Shown one piece after another: positions 26,029 through 35,592 of a DNA stretch of 42,771 bases (position 1 is the first letter of the stretch; each line of letters begins with the position of its first letter). The DNA is taken from contig JAKEFK010000364.1 in assembly GCA_022616075.1 (NCBI GenBank), forward strand, positions 1-42,771, written 5' to 3'. The notes beneath the pieces were generated by a model that saw only the letters and a program-made list of their open reading frames with translations, ran no database searches and was not told where the DNA came from. The stretch is from a bacterium (GTDB taxonomy: Bacteria; Acidobacteriota; HRBIN11; JAKEFK01). Position numbers and translations under genes: made by a program.

Positions 26029-26091
26029 AATGATTCTGGGAGGGCCGGCAACGCCGGAATGGAATGATTCCGGACGTTTCAAGAATCATTC
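26029..26091. promoter_or_regulatory. Three phased GAATSATTC-like operator candidates
   Basis: Near-palindromes AATGATTCT (26029-26037), GAATGATTC (26062-26070) and GAATCATTC (26083-26091) lie between the divergent two-component operon and the M28 peptidase. Their centres are 33 and 21 bp apart, close to whole helical turns. The middle site is embedded in a larger inverted repeat (CCGGAAT, 6 nt, ATTCCGG; 26054-26073). Confidence 0.4.
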
Positions 26092-26209
26092 AGACCGAAA
26101 TGCGCGCAATTCCGATCATTTCAGTTCAAACTTGTATGCAGGCGGGCTTGAACGGGAAAAAATGAAGGGAGTTCAAGAAAATTCTATCAGACAGATATGA
26201 GGATTCATT

Positions 26210-28456
26210 ATGAACTTGATGACTGCTGTTGTGATCACCGGTTGGGTGCTTTTTGGATCAATCTCATTCGCTCAAGGAGAGGACTCACTTTACGGGTTTT
26301 GGCCGGAAGAATCCAGAAAGCAACATGAGCTCGAATCGCGATTCGATACACTGCTAAAGGCAGACCATTTGCGTGATTGGATGAAAAGGATGACCGCGAG
26401 GCCGCATCATGTCGGCTCGCCGGGACAAAAAGAGAACGCGGAATGGATCGCAGGATTATTTCAATCCTGGGGCTATCAGACCCAAGTGGAGCAATTTGAA
26501 GTTTTGTTTCCGATTCCGCAAATCCGTTTGTTAGAGATGATTTACCCGGAAAAATTCAGTGCGCAGTTATCTGAGCCACCATTGGAAATTGATGTCAACT
26601 CAAAAGAACATTCGGAACAGCTCCCTGTATACAACGCTTATTCAAGAGATGGGGACGTTACGGCTGAGCTCGTTTATGTGAATTATGGACTTCCCGGCGA
26701 CTACGAAGAATTAAAACATCGAGGGATTGATGTAAAAGGAAAGATTGTTATTGCAAGGTATGGCGCATCATGGCGTGGAGTAAAACCGAAAGTCGCTGCC
26801 GAACATGGCGCAATTGGCTGCATCATTTTTTCCGATCCTGCCGCTGATGGCTATTCCCAGGGGGACGTTTATCCGAAGGGTGGATGGCGAAACGGATTGA
26901 GCGCGCAGAGGGGGTCTGTCCTGGATACAACCCGGCAAGATGGAGATCCGCTTACTCCGTTTGATCCTGCGTTCAAAAACGCAAATCGAATTTCGAGAGA
27001 GGAAGCCCCAGGTATTACCCGCATACCTGTTTTGCCGTTATCTTATCAGGATGCGCTTCCCCTTTTAAGGAATCTTGGCGGCCAGGTTGTTCCTGTCTCT
27101 TGGCGCGGTGGCCTTCCGATCCCTTATCATTTTGGCCCCGGTCCCGCTAAAGTCCATCTAAAACTTCAATTTGATTGGAACCTCACATCTATTTATGACG
27201 TGATTGCACGCATGCCTGGAACCGAATTCCCGGACGACTGGGTCATTCGAGGAAACCATTATGACGCATGGGTTTACGGCGCAACAGATCCGGTCAGCGG
27301 AATTGTTTCGCTTCTCGAGGAAGCGAGGGCTGTGTCGGAGCTGGCCAAGTCAGGTTGGAGACCCAAGCGCACCTTAATCTATGCAGCATGGGACGGCGAG
27401 GAGCCGGGGCTACTCGGATCAACCGAATGGGTGGAAGCACACTATGAGGAACTCCAACAAAAGGCGGTTGCTTACATTAATTCGGACAGCACCGGCCGCG
27501 GGTTCTTTTTTGTGGAAGGCTCTCAGACGCTGGAGAAATTCTTGAACCAAGTCATTCGAAACGTTTCCGATCCTCAGAAGGGCATCAGCGTGCGTGAGCG
27601 TTTGCGCGCGTATCTTTTGATGGAAGGCCCACCGGAGCTAAAGAAAACAGCACAGAGCCATCAGGACTTGCCGCTGCGGCCAGGAGGATCAGGATCGGAC
27701 CATTCCCCTTTTCTTCAATTTGCAGGCATTGCTTCGCTGTATATGTTCTTTAACGGCGAAACAGAATACGGGCAATATCATTCCGCCTACGATTCCTTCG
27801 ATCATTACATCCGGTTCATGGATCCAAAATTTGAATATGGGATCGCTCTGGCCAAGACTGCAGGCCGATGCATGTTGAGATTCGCTAACGCCAATATTTT
27901 GCCTTTTGAATTCGAAGCATTTTCCAAGCACATTACTTCATACGTAACGGAATTGGAGAACTTGACCGCCCGAATGCGTGAAGAGACTGACGACAAGAAT
28001 AGAAACGTTCAGCAAAGAATCTACGAATCCTTTTCTGATTCCAGGAAACCCTTGACCGTGCCAGAAGTGCTTCCGCCTGTTCCGCACTTGAATTTTTCGC
28101 CTTTGAAAAATGCGGCGGAAAACTTGGAACGGTGTGCCTCAGAGCTGAAAGATCATTTGGACAAAACCGGGGCTCATCTTTCCGTAGAAAAGCTTCGCGA
28201 TTTAAATGGAATCTTGAAAAGATCGGAACGTGCTTTGACCAGAAAAAATGGACTGCCAGGCCGTCCATGGTTCCGACACCAGATCTATGCCCCCAGTGTC
28301 TATGGTGGTTACGAAGGAACAGCCATTCCCTCTGTAGCGGAAGCAATCGAACAACGGAACTGGAAACTTGCAGAAGAACAGATTCAGGTCGTAGCGGATA
28401 CGCTGGAACAACTGGTCGATCAAATTAAGAAAGCAAAAGACATACTTGCGAACTGA
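26210..28456 (+). CDS. M28 peptidase, glutamate carboxypeptidase II-like
   Basis: This 748-residue exported peptidase has a signal peptide (to about FAQG). A protease-associated (PA) domain (~120-300) is inserted before the M28 catalytic core, and a TFR-like dimerisation domain lies at ~590-745. The two-zinc site is complete: His350 and Asp360 in NHYDAWVYGATDP, Glu397 (catalytic base) and Glu398 in WDGEEPG, Asp426, and His524 in YHSAYD. Spacings match human GCPII (10, 37 and 29 residues for the first steps). It probably trims peptides or gamma-glutamyl-like substrates in the periplasm or outside the cell. GAGG lies 8 nt before the ATG. The esterase gene starts 12 bp downstream, in the same operon. 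Confidence 0.93.
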   Translation: MNLMTAVVITGWVLFGSISFAQGEDSLYGFWPEESRKQHELESRFDTLLKADHLRDWMKRMTARPHHVGSPGQKENAEWIAGLFQSWGYQTQVEQFEVLFPIPQIRLLEMIYPEKFSAQLSEPPLEIDVNSKEHSEQLPVYNAYSRDGDVTAELVYVNYGLPGDYEELKHRGIDVKGKIVIARYGASWRGVKPKVAAEHGAIGCIIFSDPAADGYSQGDVYPKGGWRNGLSAQRGSVLDTTRQDGDPLTPFDPAFKNANRISREEAPGITRIPVLPLSYQDALPLLRNLGGQVVPVSWRGGLPIPYHFGPGPAKVHLKLQFDWNLTSIYDVIARMPGTEFPDDWVIRGNHYDAWVYGATDPVSGIVSLLEEARAVSELAKSGWRPKRTLIYAAWDGEEPGLLGSTEWVEAHYEELQQKAVAYINSDSTGRGFFFVEGSQTLEKFLNQVIRNVSDPQKGISVRERLRAYLLMEGPPELKKTAQSHQDLPLRPGGSGSDHSPFLQFAGIASLYMFFNGETEYGQYHSAYDSFDHYIRFMDPKFEYGIALAKTAGRCMLRFANANILPFEFEAFSKHITSYVTELENLTARMREETDDKNRNVQQRIYESFSDSRKPLTVPEVLPPVPHLNFSPLKNAAENLERCASELKDHLDKTGAHLSVEKLRDLNGILKRSERALTRKNGLPGRPWFRHQIYAPSVYGGYEGTAIPSVAEAIEQRNWKLAEEQIQVVADTLEQLVDQIKKAKDILAN

Positions 28457-28468
28457 AACGGAGGCAAC

Positions 28469-29577
28469 ATGAAAAGGAAGGAGAATGGGAAAAATACTTC
28501 GGCTCTCATCCGACTCGTTTATGTACCTTTCTTCTTTTTTGTAGTTGTGGAAAATGCCTTCACGGAGGAAGGAAGGATCGTCCGTGAAATTTTGCATAGC
28601 GTTTCGCTGGAGAAGACGGTGACACAGGAATCGCCCGACCGCAGCATTTCCATATACTTGCCTCCAGGCTACGATAAATCGCCCAGCCAGAGATTCCCCG
28701 TTGTGTACTTGCTTCATGGAATCGGCGATACCGACGAAGAATGGACGAGATCATCGGATCGGAATGATCCCATGGACACCATCCAGGGGCTCATGAATCA
28801 AGGCATTGCCGAAGGGAAATTCGGTCAGATGATTGTCGTGATGCCGGACGAAAAAACGAATTGGTTGGGAAGTATGTACACGAATTCATTGGTGACAGGC
28901 AACTGGGAAGATTTTACGACGCGGGATCTTGTCAGGTACATCGATCAGAAGTACAGGACTATCGCCAGGACTGAAAGTCGAGGCCTAGCAGGACATTCCA
29001 TGGGCGGTTACGCCGCAATTAAGTTAGGAATGAAACACCCAAATGTTTACAGCGTTGTCTATGGGATGAATCCCGCGGCGCTCGGTTGGGCTGGCGATCT
29101 CTCGATAGGAAATACCGCATTCGCCTTCATATTAAAGGCCAAGAGTTTTGACGACTTATCCAGTGAAATGTCAAAGGGAAATCTGATGGTTGGAGGCATT
29201 GTAGCCGTTGCACTGGCGTTTTCACCGAATCCGGAGCGACGGCCTTTTCTTGCCGATTTTCCTTTCGAATTAGTGAATGGGAAGTTACGGCCGAGCCGGC
29301 ATTCAGCAAGTGGGAAGAAAACTTCCCGATCATGATGGTTCGGAAGTACAAAGAGAACCTCTTGAAGCTACGAGGACTCCGTTTCGATTCAGGCTACGAA
29401 AATGAATTCAGTCATATTCCGGCAGGCTGCCGAATGCTGTCCCATGAGCTAACCATCCTCGGAATCGACCATGTCTTTGAAGAGTACAATGGAGATCATC
29501 GCAACCGGATGTGGGGTAGAAGGGGAAGACTTTATACAGAAGTATTCCCCTACTTTTGGCTCTGGTTGGAACACTAG
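28469..29577 (+). pseudogene. Esterase (enterochelin esterase/esterase D-like) with one frameshift
   Basis: The first 288-codon frame has a signal-anchor segment, IYLPPGYDKSPSQRFPVVYL, then LLHGIGDTDEEW and the nucleophile elbow GHSMGG with Ser177. It ends prematurely at 29335. Deleting one base from the register at GGG 29279-29281 (or restoring a lost G) reopens the frame: EVTAEPAFSKWEENFPIMM, FSHIPAGC and the catalytic-histidine region EEYNGDHRNRMWGRRG, ending at 29577. Full length would be about 369 residues. All catalytic residues are intact apart from the shift, so it is either a very recent pseudogene or a homopolymer sequencing error. GGAGG precedes the ATG. Confidence 0.85.
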
Positions 29578-29744
29578 GGTAACAACAGTACTGGATTTTC
29601 GCGTTCGAAAAAATCTCACATGTGCAAGTACGTTTATCGTTGCACCTTCCGGCGTTTTTATCACCACCTCCTCTTGTCAGATAGCGCCGGTCTTCGTCTT
29701 CTTTTGACTAATGCTAGAGTCAAATCAGATGGAACAACAATAGC

Positions 29745-29944
29745 TTGCCGACCGAGTCAGGAATGGAAACTTTCGCTGAAGGCCTTGCCACGCGGGTTCC
29801 CTTTATGCTGCCACAGCAGATTCTGTGGGAACATCTCGATGATTTCATTCTTGTAGAAGATGACGAAATGAAGCGCGCGGTCCTACTATACTTGGAGAAG
29901 GCAAAAACGCTGGCTGAGCCCGCCGGCGCCGCATCGCTGGCTGT
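29745..29944 (+). pseudogene. Threonine dehydratase central fragment
   Basis: This encodes LPTESGMETFAEGLATRVPF, then MLPQQILWEHLDDFILVEDD and YLEKAKTLAEPAGAASLA, the central-to-C-terminal part of a threonine/serine dehydratase. The N-terminal PLP-lysine part and the final SGGN loop are missing. It runs straight into element R3, so the open frame that continues to 30047 is artificial. It complements the remnant at 23207-23583: one lacks exactly the middle that this one has. The 168 bp before it (29578-29744) hold nothing I recognise. Confidence 0.8.
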
Positions 29945-30050
29945 CATCCAATCTTTGGCTTCCTCGAACGCCAGAATGCATTCCATGACTGCGGCTAATC
30001 GATGTTATGCAAACATTCAATTTGTGACATTGTCAATGGATTTCTAGAAT
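29945..30050 (+). repeat. Intergenic element R3 carrying the DUF885 gene promoter
   Basis: This is the most complete R copy. It includes box TGCAAACA (30008-30015), TTCAAT, -35 TTGTGA (30022-30027), 17 nt and -10 TAGAAT (30045-30050). Six nt later the DUF885 ATG starts, so the mRNA should be leaderless. Confidence 0.75.
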
Positions 30051-30056
30051 AAGCGA

Positions 30057-31796
30057 ATGAGCGAAGCGCTCAAATGGTTTCGTGGAAGGCAACGAGTGTT
30101 CATGTTCAAGACAATGATCCTTTATTCGTTGATCCTTCTTACCAGCGCCCTAAGCTTAACCGGGGCAGGCAATAGGGAATGGGATCGATTTCTCGAAGAA
30201 TACATTGAAGGCTACTTCCGCTTCAATCCTGATGAGGCAATCGATAAAGGAAGACATGAATACGATGGGCGGCTTCCGGATTGGAGCAAGGAAGGTCTGT
30301 CAAAGCAAATAATCTGGCTGAAACAAAACCGGACACGTGCGCATGAGTTTGACGTGGATATGCTTGATGCAAACCAGCGGTTCGAACGAGAGTATTTACT
30401 CAACAGGATCGATCACGACTTGTTCTGGTTGGAAGAAGCACGGTGGCCTCACCGCAATCCGATGTATTATTCGCGATCGACCAATCCAAGCATCTATCTG
30501 ACTCGCGCTTATGCCTCTTTACCGAAGAGAATGCGCGCGTATGTTGATTACGCAAAGCGGATTCCAATTGCGACTTCGCAAATCCGTGCCAATCTAAGCA
30601 GGCCCCTGGCACGGCCGCACGTTGAAGTCAGTCGAAGAGTTTACGGCGAACTTGCCCGATATTACAGGAAAGATGCTTCAGCGATTTTTGCTTCTGTGGA
30701 AGATGCGAAGCTACAGGAAGAACTCCGTGAGGCAAACGAACTTGCGGCTAAAGCGATGGAGGAACTTGCCTCCTGGCTTGATTCGCAATTATCGGAATCG
30801 ACGAACAACTACGCGCTTGGACCTGAGCTCTTCCAAAGGATGCTCGTGGCAACAGAGCGAGTTGATATTCCTTTGGATCGTCTGGAGGAAATCGGAAGGA
30901 AGGACCTTGAAAGAAATTTAATTTTGCTGAAAAAAGCTTGCGCCTCGTACGTTCCTGAGATTTCTGTCGCCGCCTGTGTTGCAAAAGTCCAGGCAAAGAA
31001 GCCGTCAGAAGGACCTGTTCGCGCCGCTCGAAGACAGTTGACTGCCCTGAAGAAGTTCGTTCAGGACAATCAAATTGTAACCATACCGGGCCCTGAAGAT
31101 GCCGGTGTTGAAGAATCCCCACCCTACCGGCGCTTCAACCCAGCATATATCGAGATTCCGGGACCCTATGAAAAAGGACTCCCTTCAATCTACTACATTG
31201 CTCCTCCGGATCCTGCCTGGTCGGAGCAGGAACAGGCTGCATACATCCCTTCAGAGAATGAATTACTCGCAACTTCGGTTCATGAGGTATGGCCCGGACA
31301 TTTCTTGCAGTTTCTTCACGCTAACCGTTCGAAATCCAGGCTTGGACAAATCTTTGTAGGGTACGCCTTTTCGGAAGGATGGGCGCATTACACCGAAGAA
31401 ATGATGTTGGAAGCGGGGCTTGGAGGAGGGAATCCGGAAGTGCGGATCGGACAACTCATCAATGCACTGATGCGAAACGTCCGCTACGTTTCTGCAATCG
31501 GTTTACATGCGAAAAGCATGAGCGTTGATGAGTCGGCTAAAATTTTCCGCGAAAAGGCATTCAAAGACACGGGCAACTCAAGGCAGCAGGCGAATCGTGG
31601 AACGTTTGATCCGGCATATCTGAACTACACTTTGGGAAAGCTAATGATCAGAAAACTTCGTGATGACTGGTGTGCTTCGCGCGGCGGAAGGAAGGCCTGG
31701 CCCGAGTTCCACGACAGGTTCCTCTCGTATGGCGGCCCTCCTGTCCCCCTGGTTCGCAAAGTGATGTTGGGAAACGGCACCGGTTCTTTACTTTAG
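30057..31796 (+). CDS. DUF885-family exported zincin peptidase
   Basis: This 579-residue protein has the family motif HEVWPGH (His409, Glu410, His415) followed by a downstream EGWAHYTEEMMLE helix that supplies another metal ligand and acidic residues. The C-terminal RGTFDPAYLNYTLGKLMIR is typical of DUF885. A hydrophobic segment (residues ~17-37, TMILYSLILLTSALSLTGAG) works as a signal peptide; a shorter start at MFKTMI (30102) would give a classic one. The ATG at 30057 fits the leaderless promoter in R3. It probably degrades peptides in the envelope. The MFS gene follows 46 bp downstream. Confidence 0.9.
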   Translation: MSEALKWFRGRQRVFMFKTMILYSLILLTSALSLTGAGNREWDRFLEEYIEGYFRFNPDEAIDKGRHEYDGRLPDWSKEGLSKQIIWLKQNRTRAHEFDVDMLDANQRFEREYLLNRIDHDLFWLEEARWPHRNPMYYSRSTNPSIYLTRAYASLPKRMRAYVDYAKRIPIATSQIRANLSRPLARPHVEVSRRVYGELARYYRKDASAIFASVEDAKLQEELREANELAAKAMEELASWLDSQLSESTNNYALGPELFQRMLVATERVDIPLDRLEEIGRKDLERNLILLKKACASYVPEISVAACVAKVQAKKPSEGPVRAARRQLTALKKFVQDNQIVTIPGPEDAGVEESPPYRRFNPAYIEIPGPYEKGLPSIYYIAPPDPAWSEQEQAAYIPSENELLATSVHEVWPGHFLQFLHANRSKSRLGQIFVGYAFSEGWAHYTEEMMLEAGLGGGNPEVRIGQLINALMRNVRYVSAIGLHAKSMSVDESAKIFREKAFKDTGNSRQQANRGTFDPAYLNYTLGKLMIRKLRDDWCASRGGRKAWPEFHDRFLSYGGPPVPLVRKVMLGNGTGSLL

Positions 31797-31842
31797 TTCA
31801 GATTTTCTAAGGAGACTAACCTGCCCGCCACTTTAAAATGAA

Positions 31843-33027
31843 ATGATCTTTATGCCATTCCTAACCTGGGTTGAATCGAAACGAAACATCCTGGTGATGC
31901 TCGCCTCTGTGCTTGTTCTTGGAATGGCTGAAGAGCTCTGGAGCCGCTTCGTTCCAAAATATCTGGAATTGCTTGGCGCCACGGCATGGATCATCGCAAT
32001 TTATGGAACGTTGAAAGATTTACTGGATGCCGTTTATCAGTATCCAGGCGGCTGGCTGGCGGACAGGATAGGACGGAAAAATTCACTGCTGCTGTTCACC
32101 TTCCTTTCGATGACGGGCTACTTGGTTTATCTGCTGGCCGGATCCTGGCTCTGGGTCCTCATCGGCACATTTCTTGTTATGGCCTGGAGCAGTCTCACTC
32201 TGCCCGCCCTGTTTGCGATCATTGGAGACCATCTTCCGGAAACAAGCCGCGCAACGGGCTTCGGCGTGCAATCCATCATCAAGCGGATTCCCATCATCAT
32301 CGCTCCGGCAATCGGCGGATGGTGGATCGCCCGTAATGGTTTATCGGAGGGCATGAAAAGCGGACTGATGGTTGCGATCTCACTTGCTCTCCTGGCACTC
32401 TACATTATTAGAAGTTTTTACAATGAACCGTTACGGGAACGGACGGAAGGGATTCGGATTGTGGATGTATGGCGTCAGCTTCATCCCAGACTGAAGCAGC
32501 TTTTGGTTTCGGACATCCTCGCAAGATGGGCGGAAGGAATCCCAAAAGTTTTCATTGTGCTTTATGTGATGAATATCCTGAAACTCGATGCGTTTCAGTT
32601 TGGATGGTTGACCAGCATTCAAATGATTGCGTCGATCCTGTTTTATCTTCCCCTGAGCCGAGTTGCGGACCGGTTCGAACGCAAGCCGCTTGTTTTTCTA
32701 ACCTTTGTATTCTTTGCGCTCTTTCCGCTGTCCGTAGTCTTATCGAACTCCTTCTTCTGGTTAATTCTCGCTTTTGTGATTGGAGGACTTCGTGAAGTGG
32801 GAGAACCGGCGCGAAAAGCGGTGATTGTGGATCTGGCTGCGGCTCACCTGCGTGGAAGAACGGTAGGTCTGTACTATTTAATTCGCGGACTGATCGTTTT
32901 TCCCGCGTCTCTACTGGGAGGATGGCTTTGGACACTTGACCCCACGATTCCATTTTACACGGCCTTCTTGATTGGTGTAGTCGGCGCACTGTACTACCTC
33001 CGCGCCAGAAACGCCCCGGCACTTTGA
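31843..33027 (+). CDS. MFS transporter
   Basis: This 394-residue protein has twelve predicted transmembrane helices in two six-helix bundles. The MFS loop motif between helices 2 and 3 is seen as GGWLADRIGRKN, and its echo between helices 8 and 9 as SRVADRFERKP. It is an inner-membrane secondary transporter; the substrate is unknown and could be a drug or a peptide product of the upstream peptidase. An AAGGAG sequence lies at about 31811, too far from 31843 to help; starts at 31843 or 31852 are both possible. Parts of this gene occur as a deletion relic at 23919-24010. Confidence 0.9.
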   Translation: MIFMPFLTWVESKRNILVMLASVLVLGMAEELWSRFVPKYLELLGATAWIIAIYGTLKDLLDAVYQYPGGWLADRIGRKNSLLLFTFLSMTGYLVYLLAGSWLWVLIGTFLVMAWSSLTLPALFAIIGDHLPETSRATGFGVQSIIKRIPIIIAPAIGGWWIARNGLSEGMKSGLMVAISLALLALYIIRSFYNEPLRERTEGIRIVDVWRQLHPRLKQLLVSDILARWAEGIPKVFIVLYVMNILKLDAFQFGWLTSIQMIASILFYLPLSRVADRFERKPLVFLTFVFFALFPLSVVLSNSFFWLILAFVIGGLREVGEPARKAVIVDLAAAHLRGRTVGLYYLIRGLIVFPASLLGGWLWTLDPTIPFYTAFLIGVVGALYYLRARNAPAL

Positions 33028-33208
33028 TCACATGATCTCGATCAGATCATCGACGAGTTTTTTAGAACTGCTTTTCACTAACGGGAAACGAAACGGACCG
33101 GCGCGTTTCGTGGAAAAAGACTTCCTTCTGTCGCAAAATGGCGATAAGCACTTTGTAAGATTCAAGAAAATGCTTTCACAGAGACCACTGCCTCTCGTCC
33201 TCGCCATA

Positions 33209-33850
33209 TCAGCAACTTAGCTTTTCTTGGTTACACTCCCCAGATCCGATGTAATGGCAATCTTTCAGGCACGATCTGCTCGCCCTCCCAGTTTTCTCCC
33301 ATGGAGATAGAGCGCCGAGCAGCAGCGGATTATAGTTGTTATACAGCCACGTCTTGCCGGGTTCCTCTTGTATACGCAGTACGTTCCAGCGCCAATGCGC
33401 GCAGATCAAGGAAGTAGTGTGTCATCGCGCGGTGGCACCTAAGCCCCTGAGACAAATGTCTTGGCTACAGAAAACGAGGTTACGACGGAATTTCGCTGTG
33501 CGCCATTCAAGTAACACTCATACAGAATTACATCGTCGCGGATTACGATGAATGCCTGGGTTCCACTTGCCGCCAGAAATGTATTCAGATCTTCCCCCAA
33601 GACATCATTGCAGGAAAACGCTTTCCAACACCTCGGCTCCCTGCTGATTAACGATCGTTGGGCTGCTGGAAGTAGAAAGGCTTTTACTGGCCAGAAACTT
33701 CCGCGCGGGGAACTTCTGACAGCCATAAACATCGGCATCCCGTCAAGCTATGATCCTGGCGGAGAAACTCCACCGGGTACATCACCGACCAGATAATCAG
33801 CACAATCGCGATCAAACCAAACGGCCACCGGGAATATAGAGGAGAGTTTT
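33209..33850 (-). pseudogene. Beta-lactamase-fold serine hydrolase, decayed
   Basis: Minus-strand fragments in different frames line up with class C beta-lactamase-like serine hydrolases. There is a membrane segment (FGLIAIVLIIWSVMYPVEFL, about 33780-33830), then DLNTFLAASGTQAFIVIRDD and the active-site SFSVAKTFVS (SxxK, about 33450-33470), and then KTWLYNNYNPLLLGAL (YxN, about 33300-33360). At least two frameshifts and lost segments separate them, and the C-terminal third is absent. The 180 bp before it, from the MFS stop, contain no recognisable gene. Confidence 0.75.
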
Positions 33851-33918
33851 AAGTGGCCTTATCATCGGGGTTTCGGCAAGGGTTCCGCGCAGGGTGCGAA
33901 GAGTCCAGATTTCCAGTT

Positions 33919-35217
33919 CTATTCCATATATCCTGTGCGGTGACGAAGATTAACATTTGGCCGTTTTGTCGTGACTTTTATTTCATGGTACTTGCCTTTT
34001 TCTGAATGAACTGGTGGCGAATAACAAAGCACATATTGATGCTCTAAATCATTTAAAACACGATCAAAGCCAACCTTAAAATTCTGGGAGTTTTGAAAAC
34101 TAAGGCCTCCCGTTTCATCAGCAATCCGGCGCAACGAATCAACAAAATCGGGTAGGATTTTTGTTTCATCAATATTGTAGGAGGAATCTTGAGCTGTGTT
34201 GCTGCTCATCAAACCGAGCCCTCTTGTACTAATGGAGTAGATGGTTACATTCAGCCGGTTTAGCCTGCCAACCGTTTCCCGCACCATTCGTTGCAGGTCA
34301 AACACATTCTCCCTTTTGCGGGATGAGACCCGGATAGTGTAGGCAAAGGATTCCGGGCTCAAACCTTTTGCCTGCGCAACATTCTCTATCAATTCATAGT
34401 AGCGTCTACCAGGATCCGCGTTGAAGCCTCCGGATAAATACAGGATTATGGCGTGGTCCTGCTGATTGAGTTTGTTGAGATAAGAACCAAAACTCTCGAG
34501 TGCTTTTAAGGACAGTGTGGAAACGGAGTTTTCCTCTTTGGAATAACTCATAGCAAGCTGATAAGCGTTTCTTAATATCTTCGTGTTAACATCCCGGTCG
34601 GGATTGTGGGCGGTTAAATCATCCAGAGAATCTACGGTATTCTCTCCCTCCGGACGGAGATCCTGCAGAATTGAAATAATCTGTGCTTCATTCCCTCTTA
34701 ATGACGCATCGCGATTTGGATTGCCCTTTGCCATCTCAAGCAAGCCGATCACACGCTGGATATCTTTCGTAAAGGGAGCCACGACGCCCAGTTTTGCCGA
34801 AGGAACCATTGCGGCCAGCATTACTTCATTATTCCTGTCTGAAAGTTGTTTTAAAAACTCTTTTGCCTTCGGCTTTATCAGGGAATACTCCTGCGGCGCC
34901 ATGTTGTAAAGATCCAGAAACAACACGAATTTTTTCCCGGAGATAGATCCAGAAGATGTCTTTTCTGTTGCAGTATCTGGCGGCGCGGTCTTGATTTCTT
35001 CAAAGCAGGTCAACATTTGTTTTGTTCTATCTTCGAAGACTTCAAAGTCTGCCTGGGTTAATCCCCTAACAGGAATGCCGGAGTTATCAATGGCTTTAAC
35101 CCAGATTGTAACCTGACTGACTGTAACCTTGTAATCTTGTGCAGCCAGCGCGAATGACGAAAAGAGAAACGCCATCGTAGCGTTTCTCATCAGTTTCGAA
35201 TTGCTGAAAGGATTCAT
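33919..35217 (-). CDS. VWFA-related acidobacterial-domain protein, copy 1
   Basis: This 432-residue exported protein has a signal peptide (ATMAFLFSSFALAAQ) and the N-terminal VTIWVKAIDNSGIPVRGLTQ block with DFEVFED. A von Willebrand A-like domain (~95-400) follows, ending QYVLCYSPP and HEIKVTTKRPNVNLRHRTGY. This matches the VWFA-related family expanded in Acidobacteriota (TIGR03436). The metal-site motif is degenerate (DLYNM instead of DxSxS), so metal-dependent ligand binding is doubtful. It is a paralog of the gene at 35703-36974 and points away from it. The promoter -10 ends 6 nt before the ATG with no Shine-Dalgarno. The molecular role is unknown. Confidence 0.88.
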   Translation of the reverse strand: MNPFSNSKLMRNATMAFLFSSFALAAQDYKVTVSQVTIWVKAIDNSGIPVRGLTQADFEVFEDRTKQMLTCFEEIKTAPPDTATEKTSSGSISGKKFVLFLDLYNMAPQEYSLIKPKAKEFLKQLSDRNNEVMLAAMVPSAKLGVVAPFTKDIQRVIGLLEMAKGNPNRDASLRGNEAQIISILQDLRPEGENTVDSLDDLTAHNPDRDVNTKILRNAYQLAMSYSKEENSVSTLSLKALESFGSYLNKLNQQDHAIILYLSGGFNADPGRRYYELIENVAQAKGLSPESFAYTIRVSSRKRENVFDLQRMVRETVGRLNRLNVTIYSISTRGLGLMSSNTAQDSSYNIDETKILPDFVDSLRRIADETGGLSFQNSQNFKVGFDRVLNDLEHQYVLCYSPPVHSEKGKYHEIKVTTKRPNVNLRHRTGYME

Positions 35218-35223
35218 TTCAAG

Positions 35224-35267
35224 ATGCTAGATTTTAGAAAGGGGATCGGTCAAATGAAAGAATCTCA
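35224..35267 (-). promoter_or_regulatory. Candidate leaderless promoter of VWFA copy 1
   Basis: On the minus strand, TTTCAT is followed by -35 TTGACC (35248-35253), 18 nt and -10 TAGCAT (35224-35229), 6 nt before the ATG. The upstream box is degenerate (TGAGATTC). Confidence 0.5.
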
Positions 35268-35299
35268 TTGAAGTGATGAGATTGGTTTATGGCAGAGCA

Positions 35300-35510
35300 A
35301 CGTCAATAAGGGAGGTTGTTTCAGGCAGTCCAGGTTACGGTCTGTCCTCCACTGTGTTGCAATGAACATCGCCGAGGCCATTTTGTTCGTTGAGTTTAAG
35401 ACGCCACATAAGCGCTGCACATAATAGTCCCCGACGAGGTGAAGCCTCCTTTTTCGCAGGTATTCAGCAGTTCGATCAGGGTTCGGAATTCTCCATGTTA
35501 TTTTCATGAA
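35300..35510 (-). pseudogene. Relic of the 3' end of a cysteine desulfurase-like gene
   Basis: The minus strand encodes ITWRIPNPDRTAEYL, then GDYYVQRLCGVLNSTNKMAS and QWRTDRNLDCLKQP. These align with the C-terminal residues of the intact enzyme at 20449-21741 (FTWPRMSPDQTAAHL, GNYYAPALMQRLG, HYNTIDEIDHTVNLLKRA). The DNA is also visibly similar. The first 80% of the gene is absent. Confidence 0.75.
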
Positions 35511-35528
35511 CTGTGATCATCAATCTAC

Positions 35529-35572
35529 TGAAAACAAATCATTTGATTATCGAGCCCAGCGATACGTATTAT
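35529..35572 (+). promoter_or_regulatory. Shared-class promoter in front of the VOC relic and VWFA copy 2
   Basis: Box TGAAAACA (35529-35536), AATCAT, -35 TTGATT (35543-35548), 18 nt and -10 TATTAT (35567-35572). It resembles the promoter of the VOC gene at 41924-41965 and now lies upstream of VWFA copy 2. Confidence 0.55.
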
Positions 35573-35592
35573 GAAATTTCGGCAACAGAGGT

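Noticed and set aside
29745-30047. Open frame of 100 codons as an intact gene
   Set aside because: It is a dehydratase fragment that reads on into the R3 promoter element.
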